From positions 62,001-126,000 of the forward strand of contig JBGTNL010000093.1 of the NCBI GenBank assembly GCA_041743085.1: 64,000 nucleotides of DNA. Reading direction: 5' to 3'. The translations under genes and the position numbers were made by a program. Source of the stretch: JAFMPW01 sp041743085. Its GTDB lineage: Bacteria; Bacteroidota; Bacteroidia; Flavobacteriales; Flavobacteriaceae. Shown here one piece after another: positions 8,901-16,770 of this stretch. The notes below the pieces were generated by a model. The model did no database searches and was not told the origin of the DNA. It saw only the letters and a list, made by a program, of their open reading frames with translations. How positions within the stretch are numbered: position 1 is the stretch's first letter; each line of letters begins with the position of its first letter.

Positions 8901-9019
8901 CGCGCTATTTCGGAGTAGGTAAAATTACGGAAGACCAGGTGAAGGATTTTGCGGATAGAAAGGGGATGGTACTGGAAGAAGCTGCAAAATGGCTGGCACC
9001 AAACATGGCTGAAGAGTAA
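5939..9019 (+). CDS. metH: Methionine synthase, folate/cobalamin/reactivation subunit, with inserted nuclease-like domain
   Basis: The 1026 residues hold a pterin-binding barrel (about 15-300), the cobalamin cap helices (about 310-405), a foreign segment (about 410-547), the cobalamin Rossmann domain with DVHDIG and lower ligand His561, and the SAM-dependent reactivation domain (about 690-1026, with RPAPGYPACPDH). Without the insert the chain would be near 890 residues, normal for this split form. The insert enters the linker between cap and Rossmann domain and keeps the frame, so the enzyme may still work. The linker is a permissive place, but the insert ends only 12 residues before GDVHDIG, and the cap must move during catalysis, so an effect is possible. 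The start directly follows the stop of the first metH gene. Confidence 0.92.
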   Translation: MKSQEPKYLMLSGLEPLVVTPESNFVNVGERTNVAGSKKFLRLIKEDKFEEALDVARHQVEGGAQIIDINMDDGLIDGKEAMVKFLNLIMAEPDIARVPIMIDSSKWEIIEAGLQVVQGKCVVNSISLKEGEKEFIRQAKLIRRYGAAVIIMAFDEVGQADNFERRIEITKRSYELLVHEVGFPPQDIIFDLNIFPVATGMDEHKRNAVDFIEATKWVRENLPHSHVSGGVSNVSFSFRGNDPVREAMHSVFLYHAIQAGMDMGIVNPAMLEVYDDIPKDLLERVEDVILNRRDDATERLLDFAETVIGQKRESGVDLSWRKEALQDRITRALVKGIDQYIVEDVEEARVSVNKPIEVIEGHLMTGMNVVGDLFGSGKMFLPQVVKSARVMKKAVAHLLPFIEEEKKKAPKPPKGVQYWQTANPVLYKLLKEVAEKMRNKPTRAEELLWKALSNKNLAGYKFGRQHIVGEFITDFICLSENLVVEVDGLIHQLPNNKSSDSERNSWLESLGYRVIRFTNDEVLSNIEGVLEAIHTALKAPPLRAGGAAGKILMATVKGDVHDIGKNIVGVVLACNNYEIIDLGVMVPPEKIIQKAKEEQVDIIGLSGLITPSLDEMVFLAKEMERQKFSVPLLIGGATTSKAHTAVKIDTQYSQAVVHVNDASRAVTVVGDLLQKESSDGYKKTVKTDYESFREKFLKRGKQKEYLSLEAARNNKFRINWNSEDISVPKEQGIQIIPDLDLRKLEDFIDWTPFFRSWELHGKYPDILNDEVVGGQARELFKDAQKMLHKVFDKKLLRAKGIWGLFPANTRNDDDIEVNNEGERVIFRTLRQQLKKREGVPNFALADFVAPGESGIQDYMGCFCVSAGFGTEELAEKYRKELDDYNSILIKALADRLAEAFAEYLHKEVRIKHWGYANEEQLSNEELIKETYKGIRPAPGYPACPDHLEKLTIWELLKVNENIGVELTDSLAMWPAASVSGYYFAHPEARYFGVGKITEDQVKDFADRKGMVLEEAAKWLAPNMAEE
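7164..7582 (+). mobile_element. In-frame insertion of a DUF559 (Vsr/PD-(D/E)xK-like) endonuclease domain within metH
   Basis: Residues about 410-547 of the MetH subunit do not belong to methionine synthase. They match the DUF559 family: PTRAEELLW, GYKFGRQHIVGEFITDF, EVDGLIHQLP and LGYRVIRFTNDEV. The likely nuclease residues are Glu445, Asp474, Glu485 and Asp487 (D-x10-ExD). The ends are C/G-rich: CCCCCAAACCCCCAAAGGG at 7164-7182 and CACCCCCTTTGAGGG at 7554-7568 followed by a G run, forming imperfect inverted repeats (CCAAAGGGAG against TCAAAGGGGG). The junctions lack the Cys/Ser and His-Asn residues of an intein, so it probably stays in the protein. I read it as a selfish or REP-associated insertion; activity is not known. 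Confidence 0.85.
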
Positions 9020-9090
9020 CCAGTATGGCCCGTGTCAGGGATTGGTATCCCGCCTTTGTGGGTTGTAATGGTGTATTAGGCGAAGGTGCC

Positions 9091-9222
9091 GCGTTAGGGA
9101 TTGAGGTATTGTCGGAGCTCTTTTTGCGATCCTCCGGAACGTCCGGGGATCTTGCAAGTGAAAGCAAAAAAGCGACTACCGAAAGCCCGGTCCCCCTTCT
9201 CCGCCGATCGGCGGAGAAGGGG
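9091..9222. repeat. REP-like element with a 30-bp perfect palindrome, metH-metF spacer
   Basis: The element starts at GCGTTAGGGATTG and ends with GAAAGCCCGG plus a perfect 30-bp palindrome at 9193-9222 centred on CCGA/TCGG. Inside are ATCCTCCGG/CCGGGGAT and CTTTTTGC/GCAAAAAAG pairs, giving a long imperfect hairpin. A second AGGGATTG lies at 9038-9045. The spacer 9020-9304 otherwise holds a short CCCTCTCC...GAGGGGCTGAGG inverted motif just before metF; no gene is seen. Confidence 0.65.
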
Positions 9223-9304
9223 AACGCCCAAATTAAAGTGATAAAACATATTTAAAATAGACAACCCAACAATCGCCCTCTCCAAGTGATGAGGGGCTGA
9301 GGCT

Positions 9305-10258
9305 ATGAAAGTAACAGAGCATATAGAGAAAGCCAAGGGGGAAACCCTTTTTTCCTTCGAAATAATTCCCCCGGTAAAGGGTAGGAGCATCCAGGAATTA
9401 TATGATAATATAGATCCGTTGATGGAGTTCAATCCACCGTTTATAGACGTTACAACCTCCAGGGAGGAATATATTTATCTGGATAGAGATGGCTTGCTGG
9501 ATAAAAAATTGACCCGGATGCGGCCCGGTACCCTGGGGATCTGCGCTTCTATTAAGCATAAATACAAAGTAGACACCATTCCGCACGTCCTATGCGGGGG
9601 TTTTACAAAGGAAGAAACGGAATACCTGTTGGTGGATTGCCACTATCTGGGCCTGGATAACGTGATGGCTTTGCGCGGCGACGCCAGAAGGGAAGAACAA
9701 TATTTTGAACCCACAAAAGGGGGGCATCCCTATGCCTTGGGACTGGTGAGTCAGATCAGGGACCTGAACTGCGGAAAGTATTTGCACGAAGTTATTGAAA
9801 CCGACGATTGTGCGGATTTCTGTGTTGGGGTGGCGGGTTATCCCGAAAAACATCTGGAATCACCTTCTCTAAAATCGGATTTAAAGCGACTAAAGGAGAA
9901 GGTGGAGGCCGGGGCTCATTATGTGGTAACGCAAATGTTTTTTGACAATAAGAAATATTTTGAATTTGTGGAAATGGCCAGGGAAATGGGCATCACGGTG
10001 CCCATAATCCCCGGGATAAAACCCATTGCGGTAAAAAGGCACCTGCAATTGCTGCCTCAGGTATTCCGAATAGATCTGCCTCAGGACCTGATAGATGCAG
10101 TGGACAATTGCCGGAATAATAAGGAAGTAAGGCAGGTGGGTATTGAATGGACCATTGCCCAATCCAAAGAATTAAAAGCCGCTGGAGTACCGGTTTTGCA
10201 TTATTATTCAATGGGAAAATCTGACAATATCAAGGCCATTGCGGATGCCGTTTTTTAA
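9305..10258 (+). CDS. metF: Methylenetetrahydrofolate reductase
   Basis: A 317-residue TIM-barrel flavoprotein of the MetF family. It reduces methylenetetrahydrofolate to methyltetrahydrofolate, the methyl donor for the MetH pair upstream. Typical segments are LFSFEIIPP near the N-terminus, LALRGD-type VMALRGDARR near residue 120, and YVVTQMFFDNKKYFEF near residue 205. The length suits the bacterial single-domain enzyme. It follows metH by 285 bases containing a palindromic repeat; no terminator with a T run or new promoter is obvious there, so it may share the riboswitch-controlled transcript. Confidence 0.93.
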   Translation: MKVTEHIEKAKGETLFSFEIIPPVKGRSIQELYDNIDPLMEFNPPFIDVTTSREEYIYLDRDGLLDKKLTRMRPGTLGICASIKHKYKVDTIPHVLCGGFTKEETEYLLVDCHYLGLDNVMALRGDARREEQYFEPTKGGHPYALGLVSQIRDLNCGKYLHEVIETDDCADFCVGVAGYPEKHLESPSLKSDLKRLKEKVEAGAHYVVTQMFFDNKKYFEFVEMAREMGITVPIIPGIKPIAVKRHLQLLPQVFRIDLPQDLIDAVDNCRNNKEVRQVGIEWTIAQSKELKAAGVPVLHYYSMGKSDNIKAIADAVF

Positions 10259-10308
10259 CTGATATTATTTTTCAAACACGGAAGAAGCCGGGTAGGCATA
10301 TTAATTGT

Positions 10309-10430
10309 GTCGTCCCGAGGGTGTTGCCCTGAGCGCCTGCCGGTAGTAGGACAAAGAGTCGGTGAGTCCATACTATCGAAATGCACTTGAAACGCGTTAG
10401 AAAAGTAGCTTTAAATCTTTCTGTCCCGGC
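10309..10430. repeat. Degenerate REP-like sequence, metF-pagL spacer
   Basis: The stretch starts GTCGTCCCGAGGG and contains CTGAGCGCCTGCCGG, GAGTCCATACTATCGAAATG and CTTGAAACGCG, resembling the dispersed GTCGTTCCGAGCG-type repeats seen at 23393-23697. A GCCGGCCGGC core lies near 10428. No gene is visible here. Confidence 0.4.
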
Positions 10431-10513
10431 CGGCCGGCGAATCCGTACTTAAATAATGGAAGGAGTTCAAATTCTGCTATAATTACGTTTAAGATTTTCT
10501 ATTTTTACGCCCA

Positions 10514-11614
10514 ATGACGGCCAGATTTTTTATTGCCTTGCTCTTTGCGAGCCTTTGGTGTTTCTCCCAGCAGGAAGAAGGTCCGGGGAAATACACATTA
10601 GACGCCAATTACTTCTACGGGTCCATTATTTTACACAACCCTGATATTTCACATTTGATAAGGGAACATCCTTCCGGATTTATTCTTGGGTTCAATAGGA
10701 AAACATTCGGCCATAAGGAATGGGAATCCGGGTACAATTATCCCGATACCGGTTTTTCATTTGCGTATCAGGATTTTAACAATAGCACTTTGGGTCGTAA
10801 TTATGGACTGTACGCACATTATAACTTTTATTTCTTTAAAAGATACCTTCAGTTTAGGATAGGGCAGGGGATCGCCTATAATACCAATCCCTACGATAAG
10901 AATGACAATTTCAGGAACAATGCCTTCGGCACCCACCTGTTGAGTTCCACCTATCTGATGCTTAATTATTACAAGGAAAATAGTACCAGGCGGTTGGGTT
11001 TTAAGGCCGGTATTTCCATTGTTCATTATTCCAATGCCAATGTCAAGGCCCCTAATACTTCTACCAATACCTTTGCCTTCAATGCCGGGCTGGTGTATAA
11101 TTTGGATGATTACGAAAATACAGAATATAGTAAACCCCGGGCAAGGACAAAAGTTAAGGAGCCCGTTCGCTACAATCTGGCCTTCAGGACGGGAATCAAC
11201 GAGAGCGATGTGATCAACTCCGGGCAATTCCCCTTCTATATTTTATCTGCCTATGCCGATAAACGCCTGGGAGGAAAAAGTGCCATACAATTAGGCGCGG
11301 ATGTTTATTTCTCCGATTTTTTAAAGGAACTGATACGGTTTCAGTCCATCTCCTTTCCGGAATTGAACATAAATGCTGACGATGATTATAAGCGCATAGG
11401 AATGTTTATTGGGCATGAATTGTTTATCAATAAAATGAGTGTTGTATCTCAATTGGGATATTATATTTACTATCCTTTCGATTTTGAAGGGAGGGTGTAC
11501 AACAGGATGGGCTTAAAAAGGTATTTCGGCGAAAAGTGGTTTGCTTCGGTTACCCTTAAATCCCATGGGGCGAAGGCGGAGGCGGTTGAGTTCGGGATAG
11601 GGATACGGTTGTAA
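10514..11614 (+). CDS. PagL-like lipid A deacylase / acyloxyacyl hydrolase family outer-membrane protein
   Basis: A 366-residue exported protein with a signal peptide (MTARFFIALLFASLWCFSQ) and alternating aromatic beta-strand segments expected of an outer-membrane barrel. HYSN at residues 171-174 matches the catalytic His-x-Ser-Asn of PagL, which removes the 3-O acyl chain of lipid A. At over 350 residues it is about twice as long as proteobacterial PagL: the PagL-like part is roughly 30-200, and residues 215-366 form a second barrel-like half of unknown role. It ends in a hydrophobic-aromatic pattern suited to outer-membrane insertion. It stands alone, with a repeat-filled spacer before it. 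Substrate is inferred from family. Confidence 0.65.
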   Translation: MTARFFIALLFASLWCFSQQEEGPGKYTLDANYFYGSIILHNPDISHLIREHPSGFILGFNRKTFGHKEWESGYNYPDTGFSFAYQDFNNSTLGRNYGLYAHYNFYFFKRYLQFRIGQGIAYNTNPYDKNDNFRNNAFGTHLLSSTYLMLNYYKENSTRRLGFKAGISIVHYSNANVKAPNTSTNTFAFNAGLVYNLDDYENTEYSKPRARTKVKEPVRYNLAFRTGINESDVINSGQFPFYILSAYADKRLGGKSAIQLGADVYFSDFLKELIRFQSISFPELNINADDDYKRIGMFIGHELFINKMSVVSQLGYYIYYPFDFEGRVYNRMGLKRYFGEKWFASVTLKSHGAKAEAVEFGIGIRL

Positions 11615-11720
11615 TCTGTAGGCAATAAACAGCCGGCAGTATGCTTTATTTTTTAAAATAATCGGTAGTATTTTGTTCAAGACTATTGGCAATATTATTG
11701 GAATGTTGAATTTTGAATTT

Positions 11721-12464
11721 ATGAAGGTCAGAGCTTGGTTCCTACTACTTATGCTGTTCTTAATGGTTGCCTGTAATCCTGATTGCTTCCAGAAGGCAGG
11801 AGATATTGTAAGGAAGGAAATTTCCGTTCCGGATTTTGATAAGGTTACGGTATTCGAGAACATTGAATTGATACTGAAAAATGGAGCAACGCAAAAGGTG
11901 GAAATAGAAACCGGTGCATTTTTGAGGGAAGAAGTCGGGGCAGAGGTCAAAGACGGCCGACTTTTATTGAAGGATACCAACGACTGTAACTTATTCAGGG
12001 ATTATGGGAGTACGAAGATCTATATTACTTCCCCGAACATTTCGGAGATCAGGAGCAGTACGGGATTTCCTGTAAGAAGTGATGGACCTTTGTCCTACAA
12101 TGACCTTACCTTGTATTCAGAGAGTTTTATAGCTCCGGAGGCTGGTACAACGGATGGCTCGTTTGATCTGGAGCTGACCTCACAAAATGTGCGTGTTATA
12201 GTAAATGGAATTGCCTTCTTAAGGTTGACCGGCACTGCGATCAACTTAAATATTACCATTGCCGCCGGGGATTCCCGTATTGAAGCCGATGGCCTTGTGA
12301 CCGAAAATGTAATCCTTAATCACAGGGGGAGCAACGATATTTTTGTGAACCCGAATGAACGGTTGGAGGGTGTCATTCGCGGTACGGGAGACGTTATAAG
12401 TTTTAACCGCCCTGCAACCGTAGCGGTGGAAGAGTTGTATACCGGAAAACTTATTTTTAGGTAA
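11721..12464 (+). CDS. Head-GIN/DUF2807 lipoprotein
   Basis: I chose the ATG at 11721 because it gives a lipoprotein signal, MKVRAWFLLLMLFLMVAC, with lipobox cysteine 18. The rest (about 230 residues) has the repeated short beta-strand pattern of DUF2807 (head GIN domain), such as FDKVTVFENIELILKNG at the start, which folds as a right-handed beta-helix. The family is abundant in Bacteroidota and presumed to be surface or periplasmic; its role is not established. A second member is at 35438-36115. It is a single gene between the PagL-like gene and a serine hydrolase. Confidence 0.8.
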   Translation: MKVRAWFLLLMLFLMVACNPDCFQKAGDIVRKEISVPDFDKVTVFENIELILKNGATQKVEIETGAFLREEVGAEVKDGRLLLKDTNDCNLFRDYGSTKIYITSPNISEIRSSTGFPVRSDGPLSYNDLTLYSESFIAPEAGTTDGSFDLELTSQNVRVIVNGIAFLRLTGTAINLNITIAAGDSRIEADGLVTENVILNHRGSNDIFVNPNERLEGVIRGTGDVISFNRPATVAVEELYTGKLIFR

Positions 12465-12620
12465 GAACATAGCGGGTGTAGGCCAAAACGTTGGGCAGCG
12501 GAGCAATCCGTTACTTTGAAACACTATGTATATTCTTTGAAATCGCCATATTAATACAAAATAACAAACTGGCTCTTCCGGTCCCGCTAACTGTAGGGAT
12601 CGGATGGCAATGACGGATAA

Positions 12621-13709
12621 ATGAAACCCATACGCAAATTCCTGAAAAACTTCCTCTCTGCAAGACGCCTCCTTGGTGACAGCACAAGACTTAAAGGGCT
12701 TGCCAGAGCTGATGCCATCCTGGCGTCATTGGTAAGCGATAAAAAAATTCCCGGGCTGGCGATAACCGTTTTAAAGCGAGGTGAAGTACTGCTCCAAAAA
12801 GGGTATGGGTGTGCGGATCTGGAAAAAAAAGTACCTGTAGACCCTGATAATACCCTATTCAGGGTAGGAAGCGTTTCCAAGCCCATAGCCGCCACAGCCC
12901 TGGCGAAAATGGTCGGTGAAGGTACAATTTCACTGGATGCCTCTTATTATGACCATGTGCCCGATTATCCCCCTAAGAAATACGACTTTACCATAAGGCA
13001 GCTGGCCGGCCACACCTCCGGGCTACGTGGGTATAGAGGAAAGGAATACGGTTTAAGTAAACCATACTCCATCAGGGAGGGCATAGCCATTTTTAAGGAT
13101 GATCCGCTGTTGTACCCACCGGGAACGGACTATCTCTATAACAGCTATGGGTGGGTGCTGATCTCCCTGGCCATGCAGGAAGCGAGTGGTATATCTTTTG
13201 AGGAATATGTGAGAACCAGCGTTTTGCATCCATTGGGAATGCTGAATACCCAGCCCGAAACGCCGGATGCAATACCCAGGCATTTAGCGACCTTCTATTC
13301 CAAAAATCAAATGGGTTTTAAAAAGGCTATCCCTGTTGACAATTTTTACAAACTGGCGGGCGGTGGATACCTTTCCACTTCGGGGGACATTGCCAAATTG
13401 GGACAGGCATATCTGGATAAAAAGATTGCAGACGAGCCACTAATTTCTCAATTCCTAAGCTCGGTATATATAAGTGGCCAACCCACCTGGTATGGTCTGG
13501 GCTGGCAGGTAAGTGAGGATAATCAGGGCCGTCGCTATTTCGGGCATGTGGGCAACGGGGTAGGCGTCTACGCTAATTTTTATGTATATCCTGAAGAGCA
13601 ACAGGTGTTTTCGATCATGATCAATTGCACAAATCCTGATGTGCAAAGTGAGTTGGACGAAGTTATAGATAGTTTGATTTCCCTAGGATCAGCAAATAGG
13701 CATTATTAG
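12621..13709 (+). CDS. Serine hydrolase, class C beta-lactamase / LACTB-like family
   Basis: A 362-residue member of the penicillin-binding-protein-like serine hydrolases. The nucleophile motif is S84-V-S-K87 (VGSVSKP), the second motif is YLYNSYGW (Y-x-S form, as in LACTB-like enzymes rather than YxN), and the third element is HVGNGVG near residue 310. Such proteins act as peptidases, esterases or amidases; true beta-lactamase activity cannot be assumed. The N-terminus is basic, with no clear cleaved signal peptide, so location is uncertain. It stands alone between a DUF2807 lipoprotein and chrA. Confidence 0.85.
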   Translation: MKPIRKFLKNFLSARRLLGDSTRLKGLARADAILASLVSDKKIPGLAITVLKRGEVLLQKGYGCADLEKKVPVDPDNTLFRVGSVSKPIAATALAKMVGEGTISLDASYYDHVPDYPPKKYDFTIRQLAGHTSGLRGYRGKEYGLSKPYSIREGIAIFKDDPLLYPPGTDYLYNSYGWVLISLAMQEASGISFEEYVRTSVLHPLGMLNTQPETPDAIPRHLATFYSKNQMGFKKAIPVDNFYKLAGGGYLSTSGDIAKLGQAYLDKKIADEPLISQFLSSVYISGQPTWYGLGWQVSEDNQGRRYFGHVGNGVGVYANFYVYPEEQQVFSIMINCTNPDVQSELDEVIDSLISLGSANRHY

Positions 13710-13813
13710 CTTAAATTTATCACATCTGTTTGTCACAACTTTCAGAAAGCCAATTTCTTGTGTCTTAAAAAAGTATAGTAGAGAGAAAATCGTTAGAAGA
13801 AACTTGATTCACC

Positions 13814-14935
13814 ATGCCCCAAAAAAGTGAACTAAAGGAAATTGCAAAACTGTTCTTTAAATTAGGAAGTATCGCTTTTGGCGGTCCGGCGGCCCATATA
13901 GCGATGATGGAGGATGAAGTGGTCCAAAAAAGGAAGTGGATGACGCAGGAGCACTTTCTGGACCTCGTTGGAGCTACTAATCTGATCCCGGGCCCCAATT
14001 CTACTGAGATGACCATGCACTGTGGGCATGAACGTGCCGGTTGGAGGGGCCTTTTCGTTGCCGGGGTCTGTTTTATCTTCCCGGCAGTGGTGATCACCTC
14101 GGTTTTTGCTTTGCTATACCAGCAATACGGTCAGTTGCCCAAGGTAGCCCCTTTTATATACGGTATCAAACCTGCCGTAATTGCCATTATTATCATGGCG
14201 GCCTACCGACTGGGAAAAAAGGCCCTTAAAAACCTGGAACTTGCCTTTCTGGGACTTGCAACCATTGTTGCTTGTTTACTAGGTGTTAACGAAATTATGG
14301 CGCTTTTTGGGTGTGGGGCACTGGGGGTAATTAGTTACTTTATAAAGCATCGAACTTCCTCGCTGAATTTCTTCGTTCCCCTGATCTTCCTTCAAACATC
14401 AGAACTTGTAAACGTCGGAAGCCTGAAAATATTTATGATCTTTCTTAAAGTAGGTGCTATTTTATACGGGAGCGGGTACGTGCTATTCGCCTTTCTGGAC
14501 TCTGAACTGGTTGCGAACGGTTGGCTGAGCAGGCAGGAACTACTGGATGCCATAGCGGTTGGGCAATTTACTCCCGGACCGGTTTTGTCTACCGCCACTT
14601 TTATAGGATGGCAAATGAACGGGCCTTCCGGGGCCCTGGCGGCCACCCTGGGGATTTTTCTTCCTTCTTTTTTGTTTGTATTGCTGCTAAATCCACTGAT
14701 TCCCAAAATGCGAAAATCTAAAGTGATAGGAGCGTTTTTAGATGCAGTTAACGTTGCCGCGGTAGCTTTGATCATCTTGGTTTGTATCACCATGGGCAGG
14801 GATACCTTAACAGATTGGCGTACCGTTGTTATTGCAGTTGCCAGTCTGATTTTTGTTTTTTTGTTTAAAAAAATGAACAGTGCCTTTATCGTAGTGGGCG
14901 GGGCCTTGTTGGGATATCTGTTGACGTTGGTTTAA
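13814..14935 (+). CDS. chrA: Chromate transporter, two-domain ChrA family
   Basis: A 373-residue polytopic membrane protein with two homologous CHR halves. The first half has FGGPAAHIAMMEDEVV and LIPGPNSTEM; the second has the parallel motif QFTPGPVLSTATFIGW. This duplicated form is the long-chain CHR family, which exports chromate using the proton gradient in characterised members. Substrate in this organism is inferred. About ten hydrophobic segments are visible. It is a single gene, without chrB or other metal-resistance genes beside it. Confidence 0.88.
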   Translation: MPQKSELKEIAKLFFKLGSIAFGGPAAHIAMMEDEVVQKRKWMTQEHFLDLVGATNLIPGPNSTEMTMHCGHERAGWRGLFVAGVCFIFPAVVITSVFALLYQQYGQLPKVAPFIYGIKPAVIAIIIMAAYRLGKKALKNLELAFLGLATIVACLLGVNEIMALFGCGALGVISYFIKHRTSSLNFFVPLIFLQTSELVNVGSLKIFMIFLKVGAILYGSGYVLFAFLDSELVANGWLSRQELLDAIAVGQFTPGPVLSTATFIGWQMNGPSGALAATLGIFLPSFLFVLLLNPLIPKMRKSKVIGAFLDAVNVAAVALIILVCITMGRDTLTDWRTVVIAVASLIFVFLFKKMNSAFIVVGGALLGYLLTLV

Positions 14936-14986
14936 ATAGTTTTGTTTTTAAAATACAAGCTGAAGTATCATCTAATGAGTATGATT

Positions 14987-15018
14987 TTGAAAAAAAGTCC
15001 GTTCGCGGAATAGTATTG
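14987..15018 (+). promoter_or_regulatory. Weak candidate promoter of the M20 peptidase gene
   Basis: TTG at 14987-14989, 21 bases, then TAGTATTG at 15011-15018, one mismatch from TAnnTTTG. The gene begins about 22 bases downstream. Confidence 0.35.
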
Positions 15019-15040
15019 GGATATATGTTATTTTAGTACC

Positions 15041-16600
15041 ATGCCAATGACCGATTATTTCCGGAGGAAAATCTCTTCTAACCTCTTTTTTTTGAAGAGA
15101 ATATTGCCTTTTGTGATCCCGGTTTTCTTTCCATTCCTTGTACCTGGTCAAAGCCCGGAGGAACTAGACCAACTTTCAGAAGACTATACCAAAGTCTCTT
15201 TCCCCATGCTCAGGGAACTCTTAAGCATTCCGAATGACGCCTATTATCCGAAGGATATTGAAAAAAATGTTGGCTGGTGCGAAACTGCTTTTGCGGATCG
15301 CGGCTTTACCACACAAAGGATCCCTACCAGTGCCGCCCCTTTGTTGCTGGCTGAACGGAATCATAGGGGAGCGAAAAAAACGGTACTGATCTACCTGCAA
15401 TTGGACGGGCAACCGGTAGACAGTACGCAATGGTTTCAGGAAAGTCCGTATACTCCAACCTTAAAAAAAAGTAATGAAAAAGGGGAGTGGGAAGCTATTC
15501 CCTGGGAAATGATAAAAAATTATAAGCAAGACTGGCGCATCTTCGCCCGTTCTGCCAGTGATGCAAAAGGGCCTGTGGCGATGTTTTTAGCGGCCCTCGA
15601 CGCCACTGCCACTCAGGATTTCACCCCTAACTACAATATTAAGGTGATTATGGATTTTGAAGAGGAACTGGGGTCGCCCAGGTTGCCAAAGGCCGTTAGT
15701 GAAAATGCGGAACTGCTCAGTGCCGATATGTTAATTATTTTTGACGGGCCCAGGCATATTACCAACAAACCTACGCTCACCTTTGGTGCTCGCGGTATCG
15801 CCACTATCACCCTTACCACCTACGGCCCGGTAGTTCCGCAGCACAGTGGACATTTCGGGAATTATGCCCCAAACCCCGCCCTGCGATTGTCCAAATTGCT
15901 AGCCTCTATGAAGGACGACGAGGGAAGGGTGATTATCCCCGGTTTTTACGATGGTGTAACCATTGACCGGGAAACTGAAGCCATTTTAAAAGCGGTACCG
16001 GATGACGAAGAGCAGATAAAAGACCGACTCCAAATAGCGGCTTCGGACAAAGTGGGCAGCTATTATCAGGAATCCATTCAGTATCCTTCCCTTAATATCA
16101 GAGGGATGCAATCTGGCTGGATTGATGAAAAGGTGCGTACCATTATACCTGCATGGGCCAGAGCTGAAATTGATGTCAGGTTGGTTTTGGAGACGGATCC
16201 CGAGCGACTCATAAATTTAATTAAGGAGCATGTAAAGGGCCAGGGGTACTCCATTTTGGATAGGGAACCGGGCCGGGAGGAACGCCGGCAACATGAAAAG
16301 ATAGCGACCTTCACCTCTGAAATTTCGTATCAATCATTTCGCACGGATTTTGATTCGGAGGTTGGTCTTTGGCTTAGAAAGGCCCTGAAAAAAGCCTTTG
16401 GCCAGGATCCTGTTATGATCAGGATGAGCGGAGGTTCCATTCCTATTTCACCTTTTGTAACCACTCTCAATATTCCGGCAGTCACTGTCCCTACCGTTAA
16501 CAGGGACAATAATCAGCACAGCCCCAACGAAAATCTTCGTTTGGGAAACTACAGGGAGGGTATTAAAACAATGATCGCCATATTGAATACAAAGATTTAA
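15041..16600 (+). CDS. M20-family metallopeptidase, exported
   Basis: A 519-residue protein with an N-terminal hydrophobic stretch (residues 20-36) that fits a signal peptide or anchor, then an M20/ArgE/carboxypeptidase fold. Visible catalytic features are FEEELGSPRL (the Glu-Glu pair), HSGHFGN in the lid domain, and a final metal-ligand histidine in NNQHSPNE. At the usual HxD site the sequence is Q120-L-D122 (YLQLDGQPVD), and the bridging aspartate region is SASDAKGP. The Gln replacement may alter metal binding or be normal for this subfamily. Two possible ATGs, at 15041 and 15047, cannot be told apart. Likely a periplasmic dipeptidase or aminoacylase-like enzyme. Confidence 0.82.
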   Translation: MPMTDYFRRKISSNLFFLKRILPFVIPVFFPFLVPGQSPEELDQLSEDYTKVSFPMLRELLSIPNDAYYPKDIEKNVGWCETAFADRGFTTQRIPTSAAPLLLAERNHRGAKKTVLIYLQLDGQPVDSTQWFQESPYTPTLKKSNEKGEWEAIPWEMIKNYKQDWRIFARSASDAKGPVAMFLAALDATATQDFTPNYNIKVIMDFEEELGSPRLPKAVSENAELLSADMLIIFDGPRHITNKPTLTFGARGIATITLTTYGPVVPQHSGHFGNYAPNPALRLSKLLASMKDDEGRVIIPGFYDGVTIDRETEAILKAVPDDEEQIKDRLQIAASDKVGSYYQESIQYPSLNIRGMQSGWIDEKVRTIIPAWARAEIDVRLVLETDPERLINLIKEHVKGQGYSILDREPGREERRQHEKIATFTSEISYQSFRTDFDSEVGLWLRKALKKAFGQDPVMIRMSGGSIPISPFVTTLNIPAVTVPTVNRDNNQHSPNENLRLGNYREGIKTMIAILNTKI

Positions 16601-16770
16601 GAATTGACTCGATAGATAGGGAAGGTGCCCCCACGCCGTCCTGATATATAGAGAACCGTAACATGATGTTCACTTGGTAATCTGTCGGCATGTAAAATTT
16701 CAGTATTTAGTATTATATTTAGTACAACGAAAATGATAAATGAAATAGTTTCAATTAATACCTATGCATT

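Noticed and set aside
9025..9255. Small reading frame downstream of metH
   Set aside because: It lies across the REP-like element and palindrome, with no protein-like pattern.
10440..10513. Possible tRNA fragment (GAGTTCAAATTCT, T-arm-like)
   Set aside because: No acceptor stem, D-arm or anticodon arm can be built around it.
12621..13709. Antibiotic-resistance class C beta-lactamase
   Set aside because: Motifs fit broad serine hydrolases (LACTB-like); the Y-x-N motif of true AmpC enzymes is absent.
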